Assembly: GCA_025355965.1 (NCBI GenBank)
Contig: JANXYR010000067.1
Location: forward strand, 1-64,000
Source of the DNA: Geobacteraceae bacterium
GTDB lineage: Bacteria > Desulfobacterota > Desulfuromonadia > Geobacterales > Pseudopelobacteraceae
DNA: 64,000 nt
Reading direction: 5' to 3'
Shown here: piece by piece, positions 38,026 through 48,281 of the stretch
Numbering within the stretch: position 1 is the first letter of the stretch
Layout: each line of letters starts with the position of its first letter
The notes under the pieces: model-generated
What the model saw: only the letters and a program-made list of their open reading frames with translations
Told to the model about the DNA's origin: nothing
Databases searched by the model: none
Made by a program: the position numbers and the translations under genes

Positions 38026-39126
38026 TTAGGCAGGATTAAGTTCCAGCAACTCTTTATGGACAAAACGGCCGTTTTTCTGGACCAGAACATCATCGAACCA
38101 AATTTCTCCATCGGCTAAAATCCGCACCAGATCCCAGTGTACGGAGGAACGGTTGCCATTATCACACTCGTCGTACGCCTGACCGGGGGTAAAGTGAATT
38201 GAGCCAAAAATCTTTTCATCAAACAAAATATTTCGCATCGGCTGACGAATGCCAGGATTGACACCAATCGCAAATTCCCCGATATAGCGAGCACCTTCAT
38301 CAGCATCCAGAATTTTGTTGAGGGCCTTGTTCATACCCCCTTCAGCAGTCGCCTTGACTATTTTGCCATCTGCAAATTCAAAGCGGACACCGTTATATTC
38401 CTTGCCCTGATAGATGCTCGGACAGTTATAGCTGATATGACCTTGGACAGAGTTTTTAACCGGGGCGGTAAACACTTCGCCATCCGGCATATTGAGTCGA
38501 CCATCACATTTTATGCCGGGCAGGCCGTCAATACTGAAACGGAGATCCGTATCAGGAGCTGAAATTCGTACTTTTTTGGTTCTATCCATCAGCTTTTTGA
38601 GCTTTTCCTGTTTCTTTGATTCAGCTTTCCAGTCGATACAGCAGGCCGAGAAGAGGTAATCCTCGTATTCATCCAGGCTCATACGGGCTTCCTGGGCAGA
38701 TGCATGGGTCGGGTAGCGGGTCACACACCATCGGGTATGTTTAACTCGCTGATCAACCAGAGGCCTGGTAAGCTTTGCATACGCGACTAGCGCATCCTGG
38801 TTGGCATTGGCCATTACCATTGAATTATTGCCGGCAGAAATACCTATATAGACCGTAACAGTTTTGTAGAAATCAAGTTTATGCTGCGGAAAGTGATCAA
38901 GCTGCTGTTTATTGGCGCTGTTGTAAAAGCTGCGATCAATTTCCGGAACCGAAAAATTGTATTCAACATATTTAGCACCGCGCTTGAGACAGAGTGAATA
39001 TAACTCCTTCACCAGTGGCAGCGCCTCCAGACCGGCAGAGTTAATAAGTACAACATCGCCCTTTTTCACCCTGGTCGAGTAATCAACCAGTATCTCTGCA
39101 AACTGCCGAATTCTCGGATCGTTCAT
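38026..39126 (-). CDS. Aminopeptidase, M29 (thermophilic metalloprotease) family
   Basis: A 366-residue M29-type metallopeptidase. The N-terminal part has KKGDVVLINSAGLEALPLVK. The C-terminal part has the metal-ligand glutamates and histidines typical of the family: LPDGEVFTAP-like (NMPDGEVFTAPVKNSVQG), IGEFAIGVNPG, ILFDEKIFGSIHFTPGQAY, and SSVHWDLVRI with the closing His/Asp. It is expected to be cytoplasmic. The ATG at 39126 has GAGGGTGC upstream; a GTG two codons earlier falls inside that site. Confidence 0.92.
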   Translation of the reverse strand: MNDPRIRQFAEILVDYSTRVKKGDVVLINSAGLEALPLVKELYSLCLKRGAKYVEYNFSVPEIDRSFYNSANKQQLDHFPQHKLDFYKTVTVYIGISAGNNSMVMANANQDALVAYAKLTRPLVDQRVKHTRWCVTRYPTHASAQEARMSLDEYEDYLFSACCIDWKAESKKQEKLKKLMDRTKKVRISAPDTDLRFSIDGLPGIKCDGRLNMPDGEVFTAPVKNSVQGHISYNCPSIYQGKEYNGVRFEFADGKIVKATAEGGMNKALNKILDADEGARYIGEFAIGVNPGIRQPMRNILFDEKIFGSIHFTPGQAYDECDNGNRSSVHWDLVRILADGEIWFDDVLVQKNGRFVHKELLELNPA

Positions 39127-39152
39127 ATGCACCCTCTAGACTGTTGAAGATT

Positions 39153-39833
39153 TCAATGCATCATTAATCTGGTGACACCAAGAACAAGGCCGCTCTGCGG
39201 ACCAGCCAGAATCTGAACGCCAATTTTAAGAATCGGAGAAATAATGTACGAAAACATATTGGTAAAAAACACCAGCACGATGATAATAGCCATTCCGTAC
39301 GGCTCTATACGAGACCAGGCAACTGCCTGCCTGTAAGGAAGCAATCCTACTAAAACTCGTCCTCCATCCAAAGGTGGCACCGGTATCATATTAAAAATAG
39401 CCAGAAGGAGATTTATATAGACTGAAAAGGCCAGCATCATAACCACAGGTTCAGTCAACATGGCAAGTGGCGAACCGGAAACAGCCGGATTGCCAAACGC
39501 CACCAGACCTCGGAGCAAGAGCGCCGAAACCGTTGCTAGTATGATGTTGGTAGTCGGCCCGGCAGCGGCCACCCAGATCATGTCGCGTTTGGGATTACGC
39601 AAGTTTTCCGACACTACCGGCACCGGCTTGGCCCACCCTATGCCAACAAAAAATATCATAAGTGTGCCAAAAATATCGATATGTTTCAGAGGGTTGAGAG
39701 TAAGGCGCCCCATCATCTTGGCTGTCGGATCGCCAAAACGCCAAGCGACGTAACCATGGGAAACTTCGTGACAAACAATTGCCAGCATTCCAGGCACAAG
39801 CATTACTGAGAGTTTTAGAAAGAAACTTTCCAT
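39153..39833 (-). CDS. Site-2-protease-like M50 membrane metallopeptidase
   Basis: A 226-residue membrane protein. The zinc site is HEVSHGYVAWRFGDPTA (HExxH, about residue 22). A second ligand segment is NMIPVPPLDGGRVL (N-P-x-P-x-x-D-G-G type, about 150). GAKPVPV-like sequence (GWAKPVPVVSENL) precedes the next helices. It belongs to the short, rhomboid-sized group of S2P homologues without PDZ domain. Substrate unknown. It precedes the aminopeptidase gene in the same direction. Confidence 0.92.
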   Translation of the reverse strand: MESFFLKLSVMLVPGMLAIVCHEVSHGYVAWRFGDPTAKMMGRLTLNPLKHIDIFGTLMIFFVGIGWAKPVPVVSENLRNPKRDMIWVAAAGPTTNIILATVSALLLRGLVAFGNPAVSGSPLAMLTEPVVMMLAFSVYINLLLAIFNMIPVPPLDGGRVLVGLLPYRQAVAWSRIEPYGMAIIIVLVFFTNMFSYIISPILKIGVQILAGPQSGLVLGVTRLMMH

Positions 39834-40027
39834 TATTAGTCCTTTAAACCGTATAAATCTTATATCTTCTAGCAGAGTGGGCCGGCAAAGTCAATTGCAA
39901 GGCGCCCTCAAAACGCTGACAGGCTTAGCCGGTTTTAGATGTTTGTTTTTGCTTTATGTTTCCAGCGATCAATGGCCTGGTGGATTCCCTCAACCGACAA
40001 AAATCCGCTGTCCTCCACCATGATGTT

Positions 40028-40042
40028 TGGCACTTATTTTGC
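40028..40042 (+). promoter_or_regulatory. Sigma-54 promoter of the type III glutamine synthetase gene
   Basis: TGGCACTTATTTTGC is a full -24/-12 match (TGGCAC...TTGC with correct spacing), 115 bases upstream of the glutamine synthetase ATG. This implies RpoN plus an activator such as NtrC. The rest of the gap 39834-40156 has no supported gene. Confidence 0.8.
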
Positions 40043-40156
40043 TTTGTATTCAGTAAATTCAACGCAATGTTTCTGTAACCGATTAAAATAACGACTATAT
40101 TGAATAAGCTTTTTGCTTATTTTTTAAACAACGCTGCTCAAAAAGGAGGCTGTACA

Positions 40157-42244
40157 ATGGAAATTTTTGGTAAAAATGTATTTAACCAGACTGTAATGAG
40201 AGAAAGGCTACCGAAAGGTGTTTTCAAAAACTTGAAAAAAACCATAGACGAAGGTCTGCCACTAGATCCTACAATCGCAGATGTTGTCGCTACAGCAATG
40301 AAAGAGTGGGCTGTTGAAAGAGGTGCAACACATTTTACCCACTGGTTCCAGCCGATGACCGGTATTACTGCAGAAAAACATGACTCATTCCTTTCACCAA
40401 CAGAAAATGGTGCTCTGATGGAGTTCTCCGGAAAAGAGCTGGTCAAGGGCGAGCCGGATGCATCCTCTTTCCCCAGCGGTGGCCTGAGAGCAACTTTTGA
40501 AGCTAGGGGTTATACCGCTTGGGATTGCACCTCTCCTGCATTTCTGAGAGAAGAAGCTGATGTCATAACTCTCTGCATCCCCACCGCCTTCTGCTCGTAC
40601 ACCGGTGAGGCCCTTGACAAAAAGACCCCCCTGCTCCGCTCCATGGAAGCGCTTTCTAAACAGGCAGTGCGTGTTCTTAGATTGTTCGGAAATACGACCG
40701 CCAGCAGGGTTACATCAACTGTCGGCGCTGAGCAGGAATACTTCCTTGTGGACAAGTCTTTTTTCCTAAAAAGACCCGACCTGATGATGGCTGGTAGAAC
40801 ACTCTTCGGAGCTATGCCCTCAAAAGGTCAGGAACTGGAAGACCACTATTTCGGCACGATCAAGGAAAGAGTGCTCTGTTACATGAAAGAAGTAAATGAA
40901 GAGCTCTGGAAACTGGGCGTTACTGCAAAAACCCAGCACAATGAAGTTGCCCCCGGACAGTTTGAACTCGCCCCTATTTTTGAGAACACCAACATTGCCA
41001 CTGACCACAATCAGATGGTTATGGATGTTCTGAAGCGGATTGCTCTCAGACATGATTTGGTCTGCCTGCTGCACGAAAAACCATTTGCCGGCGTAAACGG
41101 TTCCGGCAAGCACAACAACTGGTCCATGAGCTCAAATGACGGACAGAACCTGCTTGAGCCTGGTCATACTCCACATGAGAACGCCCAGTTCCTGACCTTC
41201 CTAATGGCAACCATCAAGGCTGTCGATACATATGCAGGACTTCTACGCTGCTCATGCGCCAACGCCGGCAATGACCATCGCCTGGGTGCCAACGAGGCTC
41301 CCCCGGCAATCATTTCCATATTCCTTGGCGATCAACTTGCCGACATTCTTGACCAGATCGTAGCCGGTAAAGCAAAATCATCCTCAGCCAACGCTGATAT
41401 GAAGATTGGTGTCACTACACTTCCCGCACTGCCCAAGGACGCCACCGACAGAAACAGAACATCACCGTTCGCTTTTACCGGTAACAAGTTTGAATTCAGG
41501 ATGCTCGGTTCATCCTTCTCCATCTCTGGTCCCAACATTATCATCAATACAATCATTGCCGATGCACTGAGGGAATTTGCCGACAAACTCGAAAAATCGA
41601 AAAACTTTTCAGCTGACCTTGAGAAGCTGCTTAAGGAAACCGCCAAGAAACATAATCGCGTCGTGTTTAACGGCAACAACTACTCCGACGAGTGGGTCAA
41701 GGAAGCCAAGAAGCGCGGCCTGCTGAATATTCCTAACACTCCCAAGGCACTGAAAGAGCTGGTATCAAAAGAGTCTGTTGAACTGTTTATTAAACACAAC
41801 GTCTTTAACGAGAAAGAAATTCATTCACGTTACGAAATCATGGTCGAGCAATATGTGAAGACCCTGAATATTGAAGCCCTGACCATGATCGACATGGCCA
41901 ACCATAGCATCATCCCTACAGCCATAGAATATGCAACAACAGTAGCATCATCTATCTCTGCAGTTGCCGCGGTGTCCAGCAAGCTGAACGTGTCAACCCA
42001 GAAAGAGCTGCTCGAAGAGCTCTCCACCAAGCTTGCCTCTGCAAGCAGCAATGTGAAAGCACTGGAGAAAGCCCTTGAAAGCGCACTAAACATAGCCGAC
42101 ATTGAGAAACAGGCAGCTGCGTTCAGGGAGAAAGTATTTACGAAAATGCTTGACCTGCGTGCCGATAGTGATGCGCTGGAAAAAATCATTGCAGCCAAAT
42201 ACTGGCCGCTGCCGACCTATGGGGAAATGCTTTTCATTCTGTAA
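40157..42244 (+). CDS. glnN: Glutamine synthetase type III
   Basis: A 695-residue GSIII enzyme joining glutamate and ammonia. Characteristic parts are [20 protein letters not shown], the GSIII catalytic [47 protein letters not shown] and [20 protein letters not shown]. The C-terminal helical domain matches GSIII length. The ATG at 40157 has AAGGAGG eight bases upstream; the longer frame covers the leader. It is monocistronic, with a sigma-54 promoter before it and a terminator after it, and lies head-to-tail against the glnB-glnA operon. Confidence 0.95.
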   Translation: MEIFGKNVFNQTVMRERLPKGVFKNLKKTIDEGLPLDPTIADVVATAMKEWAVERGATHFTHWFQPMTGITAEKHDSFLSPTENGALMEFSGKELVKGEPDASSFPSGGLRATFEARGYTAWDCTSPAFLREEADVITLCIPTAFCSYTGEALDKKTPLLRSMEALSKQAVRVLRLFGNTTASRVTSTVGAEQEYFLVDKSFFLKRPDLMMAGRTLFGAMPSKGQELEDHYFGTIKERVLCYMKEVNEELWKLGVTAKTQHNEVAPGQFELAPIFENTNIATDHNQMVMDVLKRIALRHDLVCLLHEKPFAGVNGSGKHNNWSMSSNDGQNLLEPGHTPHENAQFLTFLMATIKAVDTYAGLLRCSCANAGNDHRLGANEAPPAIISIFLGDQLADILDQIVAGKAKSSSANADMKIGVTTLPALPKDATDRNRTSPFAFTGNKFEFRMLGSSFSISGPNIIINTIIADALREFADKLEKSKNFSADLEKLLKETAKKHNRVVFNGNNYSDEWVKEAKKRGLLNIPNTPKALKELVSKESVELFIKHNVFNEKEIHSRYEIMVEQYVKTLNIEALTMIDMANHSIIPTAIEYATTVASSISAVAAVSSKLNVSTQKELLEELSTKLASASSNVKALEKALESALNIADIEKQAAAFREKVFTKMLDLRADSDALEKIIAAKYWPLPTYGEMLFIL

Positions 42245-42270
42245 TCCCTGAATCTTTATCTGTTTGCTTA

Positions 42271-42303
42271 AAAAAGGGGCTTCCTGACGGAGGCCCTTTT
42301 TTT
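42271..42303 (+). terminator. Rho-independent terminator of the type III glutamine synthetase gene
   Basis: A 12-bp stem with two G-T pairs (42273-42284 with 42289-42300), followed by a run of T to 42303. Confidence 0.9.
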
Positions 42304-42422
42304 GCGTTTGCTACAGTTAACAAAATATTATTTACTCTTTTACAATTAAAAAGCATCTTTAGTCAGGGAAATATGGCCAGCCATTCTACCTGAAGAGAAA
42401 CGGTTGGTTTCGGACCAAGCGC

Positions 42423-42599
42423 CTATACAACCTCTTTAATCATATTGCGGGCAATGATCAGCTGCTGGATCTGGCTGGTCCCTTCATATAAACGGAACAG
42501 GCCGACATCACGGTAAAAACGCTCTACCGCATAATCCCTGATATAGCCGGATCCACCAAGAATTTGCACCGCACGGTCGGCAATTTTACATACCGTTAC
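42423..42599 (-). pseudogene. Acyl-CoA dehydrogenase, 3'-terminal remnant
   Basis: A 58-codon stretch on the minus strand reads CKIADRAVQILGGSGYIRDY, then AVERFYRDVGLFRLYEGTSQ and IQQLIIARNMIKEVV before a stop at 42423. This is the conserved C-terminal end of acyl-CoA dehydrogenases, including the GGxGYxxDYxxERFYRD and YEGTSxIQ blocks. A stop codon immediately precedes it and there is no gene upstream, so it is a relic. It lies between the two glutamine synthetase genes. Confidence 0.85.
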
Positions 42600-42770
42600 C
42601 TAAAAGAATTTATTCCTGTGTTTTAGCACCCCAGACGCAGAGGAAATGCCTTTCAGACCGATACGAGCAAACACCCAATTCTGCATTTCATGCGTTGTTG
42701 ATGCATGGAAAATACTATTAGCCTCCCCGGCTTTTTGGCTGGTTTCACTATTCAAAAGAATTATACGACA

Positions 42771-42794
42771 AAAGGCGGGATTTCTCCCGCCTTT
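42771..42794 (-). terminator. Hairpin terminator of glnA
   Basis: A perfect 10-bp stem (42771-42780 with 42785-42794; AAAGGCGGGA and its complement) with a four-base loop, 30 bases past the glnA stop. The T-run is short. Confidence 0.8.
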
Positions 42795-42823
42795 CATGGC
42801 TACAAGCAAGTGTCTGCCGCAGA

Positions 42824-44236
42824 TTAAATATCGTAGTACAGTTCAAACTCAAGAGGCACCGGACGCATACGAACCGGGTTGACTTCAGCTTCTGTTTTGT
42901 ACTCAATCCACTTTTCGATGACGTCAGGGGTAAATACGTCTCCCTTCAGAAGGAATTCATGATCATCCTTGAGGCATTGCAGAGCCTGCTCAAGAGTACC
43001 GGGAGCAGACGGAATATCTTTAAGCTCTTCCGGAGAAAGACCGTAGATATCTTTGTCCAGAGGCTGGCCCGGATCAATTTTATTTTCGATGCCATCCAGA
43101 CCTGCCATCAGCATAGCGGCAAAGGCCAAGTAGCCGTTGCATGATGGATCGGGGGTACGATATTCTACGCGTTTGGACTTCGGATTGGTGGACATCATTG
43201 GGATACGGAGTGAAGCAGAGCGGTTACGGCTTGAGTAAGCCATATTTACCGGTGCCTCAAAACCGGGCACAAGTCGCTTATACGAGTTGGTAGTAGGGTT
43301 TGTAATGGCACAGAGCGCCTTGGCGTGCTTGATAATCCCGCCGATGTACCAAAGAGCCATCTGGGAAAGACCGCCGTATTTATCGCCGGCAAACAGGTTC
43401 TGGCCATCTTTCCAGATCGACTGGTGGCAGTGCATACCTGAACCGTTGTCGCCATAGAGAGGCTTAGGCATGAAGGTTACTGTTTTGCCGTTACGGTAAG
43501 CGACGTTCTTGATGATATATTTGAACCACTGCAGCTGGTCAGCCATATCAACGAGTGACGAGAAGCGCATATCAATTTCAGCCTGGCCACCGGTTGCAAC
43601 TTCGTGATGCTGGCATTCAACACGAATGCCGACACTCTGAAGTACTTCGACCATTTCGTTACGAAGGTCATTTTGGGAATCAACAGGTGAGCATGGGAAG
43701 TACCCTTCTTTGTGGCGCGGTTTGTAGCCAAGATTCGGGAACTCTTCACGACCGGTATTCCAGGCGCCTTCCGAGGAGTCAACAGCAAAGAAGGACTGAT
43801 TGGCTGTCGAAGAGTAACGTACATCATCAAAGATGAAGAACTCGGCTTCCGGACCAAAGAAAGCGGTGTCTCCAATACCGGTTGACTTCAGGTACATTTC
43901 GGCTTTTTTGGCGATATTACGCGGATCGCGCGTGTAATCTTCTTTCGTAATCGGATCGAATATGTCGCAAATAATCGACATGGTTGGAACCTTGACAAAA
44001 GGATCCATTTTGGCGGTGGTCGGGTCAGGAAGCAGAATCATGTCGGAAGCGTGAATAGGCTGCCAGCCGCGAATTGAAGAACCGTCAAAACCCTGCCCCT
44101 CTTCAAATGTATCTTCGCTAAACTCGGACATTGGCACCGAAACGTGCTGCCAGGTACCAATAAAATCCATAAACTTGTAATCAACCATTCTCGCGCCGTT
44201 TTCTTTGGCGAATTCAACTACTTGCTTCGGGGTCAT
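42824..44236 (-). CDS. glnA: Glutamine synthetase type I
   Basis: A 470-residue GSI enzyme. It has FDGSSIRGW, the catalytic [46 protein letters not shown] and a C-terminal [14 protein letters not shown]. The Tyr of the last motif corresponds to the adenylylation site, so GlnE-type control is expected. The ATG at 44236 has AAAGGAGC upstream; the longer frame would start inside glnB. It follows glnB in one operon under a sigma-54 promoter. Confidence 0.96.
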   Translation of the reverse strand: MTPKQVVEFAKENGARMVDYKFMDFIGTWQHVSVPMSEFSEDTFEEGQGFDGSSIRGWQPIHASDMILLPDPTTAKMDPFVKVPTMSIICDIFDPITKEDYTRDPRNIAKKAEMYLKSTGIGDTAFFGPEAEFFIFDDVRYSSTANQSFFAVDSSEGAWNTGREEFPNLGYKPRHKEGYFPCSPVDSQNDLRNEMVEVLQSVGIRVECQHHEVATGGQAEIDMRFSSLVDMADQLQWFKYIIKNVAYRNGKTVTFMPKPLYGDNGSGMHCHQSIWKDGQNLFAGDKYGGLSQMALWYIGGIIKHAKALCAITNPTTNSYKRLVPGFEAPVNMAYSSRNRSASLRIPMMSTNPKSKRVEYRTPDPSCNGYLAFAAMLMAGLDGIENKIDPGQPLDKDIYGLSPEELKDIPSAPGTLEQALQCLKDDHEFLLKGDVFTPDVIEKWIEYKTEAEVNPVRMRPVPLEFELYYDI

Positions 44237-44264
44237 CTGTTGCTCCTTTCGGGATTTGGTTTTG

Positions 44265-44618
<354 letters not shown>

Positions 44619-44688
44619 TTACTTAAGATTTTATTAAAGCAAGGAAACAGATTTACTAAGCTGACAACATTTGTCTCTAAATTGAAAA

Positions 44689-44703
44689 GCAAGCTCCTTG
44701 CCA
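44689..44703 (-). promoter_or_regulatory. Sigma-54 promoter of glnB-glnA
   Basis: On the minus strand TGGCAAGGAGCTTGC has the GG/GC elements at exact -24/-12 spacing, about 86 bases before the glnB ATG. The gap 44604-44852 holds nothing else I can name. Confidence 0.8.
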
Positions 44704-44852
44704 ATTTGTTACCTAATTATTATAGCAGCATATTTGAATAGTTAAGAAACATATCACAAAAGTAGCTATCCTCACGATACATCCATATGCTCAATATGTA
44801 GTCACCAAACGCCCACCCTGCACATAACATAGGCACTGCTAAGTAGGTGGCC

Positions 44853-45518
44853 TCACGCATTTATATCCTTAAGTTCTTTGATTATTTCAACCTGACGCTG
44901 GTTTATATAGTATACAATCTGCTGTTGAGAATGTTTTTCTGCGTGAAATTCTATTAAGCAGGTAAAAGGAGCGTTTGTCCCGATAACTTTGAGAATTATC
45001 GCACTAATTGCTACTTCACGCACAGGACCACCATTAAGATCCGGTAGTTTCAAAAATACGTTTATATCAAGACCTGGCTCAAGAAGATCGGCAGACATAG
45101 TGCTGATCGCAGCGCCTCCGAGCGAGAGATCTTTGACATTACCTTTTAAAATATCTCCTTCAAAAACAATCTCCGCCTCAACGGGATTATCAAGAAGGAC
45201 CCGGACAAATTTCCTCCTGTCAGAGCGAATATTTGCATATCCAAAGTTACACATAATGACACGCTGCTTGACAGAACTCACATAAAAAGCCTCACCAATC
45301 ATATCTTCCGGAAATGAACTTAATGGATGAGAATAAATGAGTGCTTGCTTCTCCATATTGATGACTTTTGCCTGATATTCGTGAACGGCAAACTCAGCCA
45401 TTTCGTTTTCTACACTCAGTAAAGTAGCATTATATGAAACAGGAATTTCTTTGTAGTAGTTTAAAAACGAAAACTCTTGACCTATCATCCCCTGTAAGAA
45501 TTGGATAATTACCAGCAT
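44853..45518 (-). CDS. PilZ-domain protein
   Basis: About 221 residues. The C-terminal half is a PilZ c-di-GMP receptor domain with RSDRRKFVRV (R-x3-R) and VKDLSLGGAAIS (D/NxSxxG), both binding motifs intact. The N-terminal half (about 1-115) resembles a YcgR-like flagellar-brake or sensory domain with LNYYKEIPVSYNATLLSVE. The start is uncertain: ATG at 45518 is used, but the frame is open to a GTG at 45575, adding 19 residues. The output is unknown; it is divergent from an M23 peptidase gene. Confidence 0.85.
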   Translation of the reverse strand: MLVIIQFLQGMIGQEFSFLNYYKEIPVSYNATLLSVENEMAEFAVHEYQAKVINMEKQALIYSHPLSSFPEDMIGEAFYVSSVKQRVIMCNFGYANIRSDRRKFVRVLLDNPVEAEIVFEGDILKGNVKDLSLGGAAISTMSADLLEPGLDINVFLKLPDLNGGPVREVAISAIILKVIGTNAPFTCLIEFHAEKHSQQQIVYYINQRQVEIIKELKDINA

Positions 45519-45626
45519 ATCTTCTCGTTCAGTTCCCCGTACAGCTTTGTCATAATATGGAAACACCCAAGGCACCCCTAGATATGATGAATTGAATTCT
45601 TTTTAAAAACGGGATATAAATGAACA

Positions 45627-46496
45627 ATGAAATTAACTATCAGAAAAAGTGTTGAACAACAAGTACAATTGACAGACCATGCTAGAGCACCTCACATGTT
45701 TTGGAATGGTTTTAATTATTTGCATACGCTATCTCTGACCATTATTTTATGTTTTTCCAGCTCTTTTGCAGAAGCAGATATATACCGTTTTGTAACAATC
45801 GACGGCGTTGAAACATTTACCGACGCTCCGAACAACAAAAGTGCCACTGTTGTCATTAAAGACCGAGCGCTAACTACCAAGCAGCGCAAACAATTATTGA
45901 AGCAGAAAACTCATGACATTTCGCTGGATGAAATTGTCCAAAAAGCGGTTACTGCAGCTCTTAACCCGCAAGAAGCAGAACAAAGCAACTTTGAACCACA
46001 CCTGCCTACGGTCGGCGGAACGATAACTTCAAAAGTTGGCATGAGAATCGACCCTATCGACGGCACATGGCGACAGCACAACGGCATTGATATAGCAATA
46101 CCCACAGGAACTCCTGTTAAACCGGTGGCACCAGGCGTAGTCGTCTATAATGGTAGTCGTTCCGGATATGGCAACACTGTCATTGTTGAGCATGACAACG
46201 GAATCATTACCCTGTACGCGCACAACAGCCGGATTCTCGTAGTACAGGGGCAACCGGTTACCTCAGAAACAACCCTGGCGCTTTCCGGTTCAACCGGGAG
46301 ATCCACCGGACCTCACCTCCACTTTGAAGCCTGGCAGGCTGGAACAAATGTCACGATGGCCTTTCTTTCCGACAGCGGCGTAACTATACCAAAAACCACT
46401 CTTATTGCCAGCAGTCAGCGTACGCCCCGTATTCGGAGTGAGACGCTTTCCGATGGCTCAATTCTGTTTACAAATATTCCTTCGTCCACTCCCTGA
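45627..46496 (+). CDS. M23 family peptidoglycan endopeptidase
   Basis: A 289-residue exported protein. A signal-like hydrophobic segment (about 30-50, LSLTIILCFSSSFAEA) is followed by a DUF4124-like strand pair DIYRFVTIDGVETFTDAP. A LytM/M23 domain (about 125-250) comes next, with HNGIDIAIPTGTPV (first His and Asp), VIVEHDNGIITLYAHNS and GPHLHFEAW (H-x-H). It should cut peptide crosslinks or act as an amidase activator. The start is uncertain, since a later ATG would also keep the signal segment. It shares one base with the next gene. Confidence 0.9.
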   Translation: MKLTIRKSVEQQVQLTDHARAPHMFWNGFNYLHTLSLTIILCFSSSFAEADIYRFVTIDGVETFTDAPNNKSATVVIKDRALTTKQRKQLLKQKTHDISLDEIVQKAVTAALNPQEAEQSNFEPHLPTVGGTITSKVGMRIDPIDGTWRQHNGIDIAIPTGTPVKPVAPGVVVYNGSRSGYGNTVIVEHDNGIITLYAHNSRILVVQGQPVTSETTLALSGSTGRSTGPHLHFEAWQAGTNVTMAFLSDSGVTIPKTTLIASSQRTPRIRSETLSDGSILFTNIPSSTP

Positions 46497-47671
46497 TGCA
46501 TGAACAAATTGCCAAATACACCGAAAAACTGATTTCAGATGGCTCGGCACAAGCAGGACAGATTGCCTTTGCTGCTCAGGATGACATAATTATTTCGGCG
46601 GGCAAATCAACTCTTGCAGCATTATCAGAATCGGTTCTTGCCCGTCTCAATTGTCTCGCGCTTGTTGCAGCCACCCCTTCGCTTCCTTTTGCAGATTTTC
46701 TTATTCAGCGGTCCGCCATCCATGAACATGAGATTGTCCCTCGAGACACAGAAACCCGCACATTTTTGCATGACATTCCGATTCTAAGAAAAAGTGAGAT
46801 AACTTATGATTCTGCAGAGGAAATATCCATTCTGTTGGGAACCCGAAAAGGAATCGTAGTCGAAGGTATCGGGATCATCGCATCCGGGTCATTGACAGTT
46901 GAACAGGCTTATATCAACTGGTCTTCAGTTTTTCATTCAACCTATATCAAATACCTTGAAGACTTACTCGAATACGGCTTCATGCTTCCTGGTGAAGAAG
47001 ACAATTTTGACAGTTTTCGCAACGACATGCTCGTTCCTCTTTCAACTGAAGGGCTCGAATTCCGGCATGGGCCACTTATAGAAAAACAGGATATTCTAGA
47101 GGAGATCGCCCGCATCGGTCGGTATACTGTACATCGACGTCTGGTTGACTCTTTTTTCGGCAACATTTCATATTCAAACAAAAACCTGATCTATATTTCG
47201 CAAACCGCATCCAGCCTGGACGAACTCCCCGGTTGCATTGATCCGGTCCCTTTTAAAAACAGCTCCACTGTCGGTATAACCGCCTCCAGTGAACTGGTTG
47301 CGCACCGCTCCATTTTTGAGACCACCGGCTGTAGTGCCATTTTGCACGGTCATCCGCGCTTTGCGGTGGTCATGAGTATGATCTGCAGTGAGAAAGAGTC
47401 CTGTCACGTTACGGACTGCTGGAAGGATTGTTCAAAAGTAAGGTTTCTGGGAGATACCCCGGTGGTAGCTGGAGAAATCGGTGCTGGCGGCATCGCAAAA
47501 AATGTCCCGCCTGTTATTGGCAGGACCGGCTCTGCAATTGTCTATGGTCATGGAGTCTTTAGTATCGGTATGACCGATTTCCGCGAAGCGTTTCAGGGGT
47601 TAGTTAATGTCGAGAACTGGTGCAGGGATGAATATTTCAGGCTTTTAGATAAAAATAGATCCGCATCATAA
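46496..47671 (+). CDS. Class II aldolase/adducin-like protein with duplicated domain
   Basis: A 391-residue protein. The C-terminal half (about 200-385) is a class II aldolase fold with VDSFFGNISYS, ITASSELVAHRSIFETTG and the metal-binding ILHGHPRFAVV, plus YGHGVFSIG. The N-terminal half is a shorter, diverged copy (AAQDDIIISAGKSTLAALSE, VVEGIGIIASGSLTVEQAYI) without the HGHP pair. So one half is probably catalytic. Sugar-phosphate aldolase or epimerase activity is the family norm; the substrate is not clear. It starts on the last base of the M23 stop (TGATG). Confidence 0.85.
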   Translation: MHEQIAKYTEKLISDGSAQAGQIAFAAQDDIIISAGKSTLAALSESVLARLNCLALVAATPSLPFADFLIQRSAIHEHEIVPRDTETRTFLHDIPILRKSEITYDSAEEISILLGTRKGIVVEGIGIIASGSLTVEQAYINWSSVFHSTYIKYLEDLLEYGFMLPGEEDNFDSFRNDMLVPLSTEGLEFRHGPLIEKQDILEEIARIGRYTVHRRLVDSFFGNISYSNKNLIYISQTASSLDELPGCIDPVPFKNSSTVGITASSELVAHRSIFETTGCSAILHGHPRFAVVMSMICSEKESCHVTDCWKDCSKVRFLGDTPVVAGEIGAGGIAKNVPPVIGRTGSAIVYGHGVFSIGMTDFREAFQGLVNVENWCRDEYFRLLDKNRSAS

Positions 47672-48169
47672 TACCTCGAAGCTTATAGCAATATACGCTG
47701 CCCCCACCCAGAGGATCAGGCTGAACGGATTTCGTATTGCCACCTTGATATCCTGCCACGAAGGAGTACAAGCCGCTGAACAGGCGTACAAAACCACTAC
47801 GATCAAATATTCCGGCACCCATGCAGGTCGTAAATTCCACAACACCATCACGTAATACGCGATCACCAACCACACCAGCGGAGCAAGTGCTGTCGGAGCT
47901 GCAGACAGGATAGTCGGGACAGAATTAACGCTCCCGAGTATCCATCCCCCCCCTGCTCTTCTTGGCCAGATGCTGAACGACGAAGGCCGCCCCCCGGTAA
48001 GAAGGGCGACCATAAAATGAGCCATCTCGTGCATGAACGTGAACGGTAGACAGTAAAGTATCGCAATAAAAGATCCGGATGAAGACAGGCGTCGGTGCAG
48101 TACCCCCATGACCATGGATGCAGCTAAAAATCCGACAATGATGTGAGGACTATGCAACGAGCTATTCAA
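47666..48169 (-). CDS. Membrane metallopeptidase-like protein with HExxH motif
   Basis: A 167-residue protein with about five membrane helices. The second has FMHEMAHFMVALLTGGRPSS, an HExxH in a membrane context as in M50 site-2 proteases. No clear second N-P-D-G motif is visible, so this may be a degenerate or different protease family. The start is a TTG at 48169 overlapping the stop of the 28-residue peptide gene, with GGAG about ten bases upstream. Its end overlaps the convergent aldolase gene by six bases. Confidence 0.75.
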   Translation of the reverse strand: MNSSLHSPHIIVGFLAASMVMGVLHRRLSSSGSFIAILYCLPFTFMHEMAHFMVALLTGGRPSSFSIWPRRAGGGWILGSVNSVPTILSAAPTALAPLVWLVIAYYVMVLWNLRPAWVPEYLIVVVLYACSAACTPSWQDIKVAIRNPFSLILWVGAAYIAISFEVL

Positions 48170-48252
48170 GTAATTACTTCTCCTTCAGAAGTACGATATG
48201 CCACGGCGATACCACCAAAGAACATCAGGACAAGCGGTTGGATCTGGTCCAT
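48166..48252 (-). CDS. 28-residue membrane peptide
   Basis: A short frame starting MDQIQPLVLMFFGGIAVAYR and ending EGEVIT, one predicted membrane helix followed by a charged tail. AAAGGAGG lies eight bases before the ATG, one of the best Shine-Dalgarno sites in the region. The stop overlaps the downstream protease-like gene (TTGA), so translation may be coupled. It lies 29 bases after the slipin gene. No known family is recognised. Confidence 0.6.
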   Translation of the reverse strand: MDQIQPLVLMFFGGIAVAYRTSEGEVIT

Positions 48253-48281
48253 CCGGATCCCTCCTTTATCCGAAAATTGAT

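Noticed and set aside
39942-40036. A short minus-strand reading (VEDSGFLSVEGIHQAIDRWK then HKAKTNI)
   Set aside because: It looks protein-like and may be a gene relic, but it is only about 32 codons after a stop and I cannot assign a family; it is also next to the sigma-54 promoter.
42600-42809. A 69-codon minus-strand frame beside the acyl-CoA dehydrogenase relic
   Set aside because: It spans the glnA terminator and shows no protein-like pattern; probably random.
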